Shown piece after piece: positions 61,008-64,000 of a stretch of 64,000 nucleotides of DNA (positions are counted from its first letter, which is position 1; every line of letters starts with the position of its first letter). Position numbers and translations under genes: made by a program. The notes under the pieces are model-generated. The model did not search any database and had not been told where the DNA came from. It was given only the letters and a program-made list of their open reading frames with translations. Source of the DNA: an uncultured Alphaproteobacteria bacterium (GTDB lineage: Bacteria; Pseudomonadota; Alphaproteobacteria; RF32; CAG-239); NCBI GenBank assembly GCA_944390355.1, contig CALXPT010000002.1:1-64000 (forward strand). The letters are read 5' to 3'.

Positions 61008-61598
61008 TTATTTGACATCAACCGGCTCGGCATGTTCAAAATTCAAAAAGCCCATAGCGGTGAGGCAGTAACCGAATTGTTGAGTAATGTTGCAGTAGTT
61101 GTGCCACATCTGAAATTCGGAGTGTTTTTCGACGCCGCGTAAAGAAAGTTCATGGTTTAAAGATTTTTTGAGCCACATTTCGGCATGACCTTTGGCAATT
61201 TCATCATCAATTTGGGTGTCAAAATATTCGACATATTCGGCTGCCCAACCGCCGATGAGTTCGCCTTTTTTATTTTTGCCCCAGCAAACGCCGATGCCTG
61301 TAGCCAAAGCTTTATGCTCATCGCGGCTTGCCCCGTGTCCGGCCATAATCACTTCAAGTACGGCACCGTGTTTAAAATGGCTGACGATTTTGTTATTGAG
61401 AGGCACAATGCGTCCGAACAACTCTTTAGGTAAAACAGAGGTATATGGGACGATGTTAAAGTTTTCGATTTTAGCTTCCATCAAAGCGGAATCATAGCAA
61501 AAAGTTTCAAAAGGTTGAGGCGGAATACCGTCATCAGATTGACCGGCGCCGCCGGTAATAAAAGCAAAAGTAGGATAACGAACACCTTGAGTAGTCAT
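61008..61598 (-). CDS. Pyruvoyl-dependent arginine decarboxylase (AaxB-like)
   Basis: The enzyme converts arginine to agmatine, consuming a proton. GGAGG five bases upstream fixes the ATG at 61598 (the ATG at 61610 lies before that site). The 196-residue proenzyme has [16 protein letters not shown] at the N-terminus and the self-cleavage site [10 protein letters not shown], where processing between Thr53 and Ser54 would leave the pyruvoyl group on the alpha chain; the Thr-Ser pair is the chlamydial AaxB type. [17 protein letters not shown] follows as the family core. With the antiporter it forms an arginine-dependent acid-resistance or arginine-depletion unit. Confidence 0.9.
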   Translation of the reverse strand: MTTQGVRYPTFAFITGGAGQSDDGIPPQPFETFCYDSALMEAKIENFNIVPYTSVLPKELFGRIVPLNNKIVSHFKHGAVLEVIMAGHGASRDEHKALATGIGVCWGKNKKGELIGGWAAEYVEYFDTQIDDEIAKGHAEMWLKKSLNHELSLRGVEKHSEFQMWHNYCNITQQFGYCLTAMGFLNFEHAEPVDVK

Positions 61599-61804
61599 AA
61601 ATTCCTCCATAAAAAAAGTTTAATTCGAGATTAGAACCTATAACTAATAGCAAGTTTAAAAAAATCAATATTACTATAAATAGAAATTAATCGAAAACGC
61701 GTAAATATACACATAAAAATAAAAATTTTTCATAAATATGGAAATTTCAAAAGTATATAGTAATTTATAAAAGGACAAGATTAATTTTTTATAAGGAAAA
61801 GATA

Positions 61805-63013
61805 ATGCTTACAGCAAAACAAATGTTAATAATGGCAACAGGCATATTAGCACTTGCCGCATGTAAAAAAAATGATACGGAAAATACGCAGGCAATACAA
61901 GCTCTACCGGTTGCAGCCATTAAAGTAACACCACAGACAATACCTTTGAGTTTTGAATATCCGGCCAGAGCAGTTGGGTCTAAGGAGGTACAGGTCAGAG
62001 CAAGAGTAGGCGGCATTTTGCAAAAAAGAAATTATATAGAGGGCAGCAAGGTTCAGGCGGGAGATGTATTGTTTGAGATAGATCCTGCGCAATTTGAGGT
62101 AGCTTTATCAAAAGCTAAGGCTCAGTTAGCACAGTCAAAGGCACAGTTACAATCCGCCAAACAAGACTGGAGTCGTATATCAAAATTATATAGCCAAAAA
62201 GTTGTAAGCGAAAAGTCCAAAGATGATGCAAAAGCAAGTTTAGATTCGGCCGAGGCGGCAGTGCAAATGGCGCAGGCACAGGTTGATGAGGCAGAATTAA
62301 ATTTGAGTTATACAAAGGTAACCGCGCCGGTAGCAGGCTTAACCAGTATGGAAACACAGTCAGAAGGCAGTTTGATAAGTGCAACGGGAAGCGATAGTCT
62401 GTTGACCAATATCACCCAGACCGACCCAATATATGTGATGTTCTCAACTTCGGAAGGGGAGATTGCATCACTAATGACAATGGGGTCCAAAGGGCTGATT
62501 CGAGCCGAAGAGGGCGATTGTGTCTCAGAATTTGATGAATCAGGCAATCGCAAAAAGTGCCGCGAAATTAAGGCTAAAGTCAAATTCAGTTCAGGAGATG
62601 TATATTCAGAAGCCGGCGATATAAATTTTATCAATCCGATGGTTGATGAGAAAACGGGAACATTGCAGTTAAGAGCAGTATTTCCAAATCCCAAAGACAA
62701 GATTAAACCGGGACAGTTTGTAAGATTGGTAATGGAAGGAATTGTCCGGTTAAATGCCTTGGTTGTACCGCAAGAAGCGATTATGCAGGGAGCAAACAGC
62801 TCATTTGTATATATTGTTAACGACAAAGGAGTGGCACAAGCGGTTAATGTCATAACCGGATTATCGACACAGGACGGCGGTTGGATAATTGATAGCGGAT
62901 TAAAATCAGGCGATGTTGTGATTACATCAAACTTGATGAAGGTACGCCCCGGAATGCAGGTAAAAGCCAATATAAGCGGTGAACAAGCGACCACGGCAGG
63001 CGTAGTGGAATAA
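61805..63013 (+). CDS. RND efflux periplasmic adaptor (AcrA/MexA-like)
   Basis: The 402-residue protein has a lipobox (ALAAC) and the membrane-fusion-protein order: beta-barrel/lipoyl halves (VQVRARVGGILQKRNYIEGSKV), a long alpha-hairpin (QLAQSKAQLQSAKQDWSRI), the second lipoyl half (LNLSYTKVTAPVAG), and a membrane-proximal domain. It links the pump encoded next door to an outer-membrane channel. AAGGAAAAG precedes the start. The outer-membrane factor is not in the window. The 206-bp gap upstream shows no gene. Confidence 0.95.
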   Translation: MLTAKQMLIMATGILALAACKKNDTENTQAIQALPVAAIKVTPQTIPLSFEYPARAVGSKEVQVRARVGGILQKRNYIEGSKVQAGDVLFEIDPAQFEVALSKAKAQLAQSKAQLQSAKQDWSRISKLYSQKVVSEKSKDDAKASLDSAEAAVQMAQAQVDEAELNLSYTKVTAPVAGLTSMETQSEGSLISATGSDSLLTNITQTDPIYVMFSTSEGEIASLMTMGSKGLIRAEEGDCVSEFDESGNRKKCREIKAKVKFSSGDVYSEAGDINFINPMVDEKTGTLQLRAVFPNPKDKIKPGQFVRLVMEGIVRLNALVVPQEAIMQGANSSFVYIVNDKGVAQAVNVITGLSTQDGGWIIDSGLKSGDVVITSNLMKVRPGMQVKANISGEQATTAGVVE

Positions 63014-63044
63014 AGCATAACAATTAAAAACTCAAGGAAGAGCA

Positions 63045-64000
63045 ATGTTTTCAAAATTTTTTATAGATAGGCCGATTTTTGCAAGCGTGATATCACTGGT
63101 AATAGTTTTGGCGGGACTTGTGTCGATGGAAGTGTTGCCGGTTGAGCAATATCCGAATATTGTTCCGACAGAAATACAAATATCGGCGCGTTATCCGGGG
63201 GCTACGGCGGAAGTTTTGGCTGATACGGTTGCCGCACCGATTGAACAAGAAGTAAACGGCGTAAAGAATATGATTTATATGTATTCAAACGCGACATCGA
63301 GCGGATATTTGACCATAGGTGTTGTGTTTGATATCGGAACAGATCCGGATCAGGCAACGATAGACGTGAACAACAAGGTTCAGGCAGCAACGCCGCAGTT
63401 GCCCTCCGAGGTAACCAAGAACGGCGTAACGGTAGAGCAAAAGTCAAATTCGATTTTGCAGGTTGTAACGATGCGCTCGACGACGGATAGGTATGACACA
63501 ATATATGTGTCGAACTACGCGTTGCTGAATGTTCTGGATGAAATAAAGAGAATCAAGGGCGTAGGAAGTGCCTCGCTGTTTGCCTCGCAGGATTATTCAA
63601 TGAGAATATGGCTCTCGCCGGATAAGTTGGCGGATCATAATTTGACATCACAAGATGTAACAAACGCGATACAAAGCCAAAATTCACAATACGCGGCGGG
63701 ACAGTTTGGTCAAGAACCGATGAAAGAGGTCCAGCCCTACACCTATTCAGTGAATACAAAAGGCAGGTTAGTTAGCAAAGAGGAATTCGGGAATATAATA
63801 TTGAACACGGATTCGAACGGCGCGATTTTAAGGCTGAAGGATGTCGCGAGAATAGAGCTTGGCGCGCAGGATTATAGCGTGAATGCGCGGTTTAACGGCG
63901 AGCCGGCAGTAGCGTTCGCCATATATTTGCAACCGGGGGCCAATGCTTTGGAAACGGCAGAATTGGTGAAAGCCAAAATGACCGAGTTGGCAAAAAATTT
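63045..64000 (+). CDS. RND multidrug efflux pump (AcrB/MexB-like), 5' part
   Basis: The start has AAGGAAG five bases upstream; the gene continues past the right edge after 318 codons. It begins MFSKFFIDRPIFASVISL, the canonical HAE1 start, with the first membrane helix, and then the porter domain (VLPVEQYPNIVPTEIQISA; GTDPDQATIDVNNKVQAATPQLP). It pairs with the adaptor 31 bp upstream as a tripartite drug-efflux system powered by proton flow. Substrates cannot be read. Confidence 0.95.
   Translation, partial: MFSKFFIDRPIFASVISLVIVLAGLVSMEVLPVEQYPNIVPTEIQISARYPGATAEVLADTVAAPIEQEVNGVKNMIYMYSNATSSGYLTIGVVFDIGTDPDQATIDVNNKVQAATPQLPSEVTKNGVTVEQKSNSILQVVTMRSTTDRYDTIYVSNYALLNVLDEIKRIKGVGSASLFASQDYSMRIWLSPDKLADHNLTSQDVTNAIQSQNSQYAAGQFGQEPMKEVQPYTYSVNTKGRLVSKEEFGNIILNTDSNGAILRLKDVARIELGAQDYSVNARFNGEPAVAFAIYLQPGANALETAELVKAKMTELAKN

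Noticed and set aside
1-64000. CRISPR arrays, insertion sequences, rRNA genes
   Set aside because: No regularly spaced short repeats, transposase genes or rRNA-like stretches were noticed on reading the window.

Overview
The window looks like chromosomal DNA of a low-GC, flagellated, gut-type alphaproteobacterium, probably one of the uncultured Rhodospirillales-like/RF32 lineages. This is inference. It rests on the flagellar gene set with FlbD and RpoH of alphaproteobacterial type, an AapJ-type amino-acid binding protein, MlaC, meso-DAP-type MurE (DDNPR motif), and AT-rich intergenic DNA. No rRNA, CRISPR array, integrase or transposase was found. Genes are dense, most have clear Shine-Dalgarno sites, and many units end in strong intrinsic hairpins.

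Layout. 1-0.55 kb: 5' part of a secreted Cys-rich protein gene with its promoter. 0.6-9 kb: gyrA, ssb, an orphan LivK-type binding protein, uvrA and an XRE/S24 regulator. 9.2-13.1 kb: an esterase, an AapJ-like binding protein, mlaC and gltX. 13.3-25.2 kb: one long flagellar operon (fliF-fliG-fliH-fliN-flbD-flhA-flhF-flhG, a FliK-like protein, and a membrane J-domain protein), followed by an unknown Lys-tailed protein. 26.2-30.2 kb: tRNA-Glu, then a small accessory block with two unknown genes under near-identical promoters and two tandem membrane-anchored flavodoxins. 30.2-34.8 kb: a SemiSWEET/GGDEF-like fusion, a glycine-zipper lipoprotein, asnS, an unknown periplasmic protein and rpoH. 34.9-36.5 kb: a Cys-rich surface protein. 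36.6-46.5 kb: recG and mfd (divergent), a TerB-like protein, murE, an ABC-F ATPase and tRNA-Leu. 46.6-48.2 kb: a TPR-methyltransferase and a DUF2934 protein. 48.4-54.9 kb: glycogen operon glgB-glgX-malQ. 55-57.6 kb: two more members of the surface-protein family and an unknown gene. 57.8-61.6 kb: an EptA-like phosphoethanolamine transferase and an arginine decarboxylase/antiporter pair resembling chlamydial aaxB-aaxC. 61.8-64 kb: an RND efflux adaptor and the start of its pump.

How the genes work together. The flagellar operon builds the MS-ring/C-ring and export gate and carries the positioning GTPase/ATPase pair and the sigma-54 activator. The glg/mal operon handles storage polysaccharide branching, debranching and glucan transfer. 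The aaxBC-like pair would decarboxylate arginine to agmatine and exchange the two, giving acid tolerance or arginine drain. EptA and the RND system suggest envelope modification and efflux.

The least explained part is the secreted Cys-rich/DUF1566-like protein family. Its genes sit at three loci behind an almost identical ~100-bp promoter cassette, each cassette placed directly beside the terminator of an unrelated gene. Two copies share a ~470-bp direct repeat at about 96% identity. This looks like a dispersed, recombining surface-protein family with a common control region. Other unusual items are the SemiSWEET-GGDEF-like fusion, the twin-promoter gene pair after tRNA-Glu, the tandem flavodoxins and the membrane J-protein in the flagellar operon.
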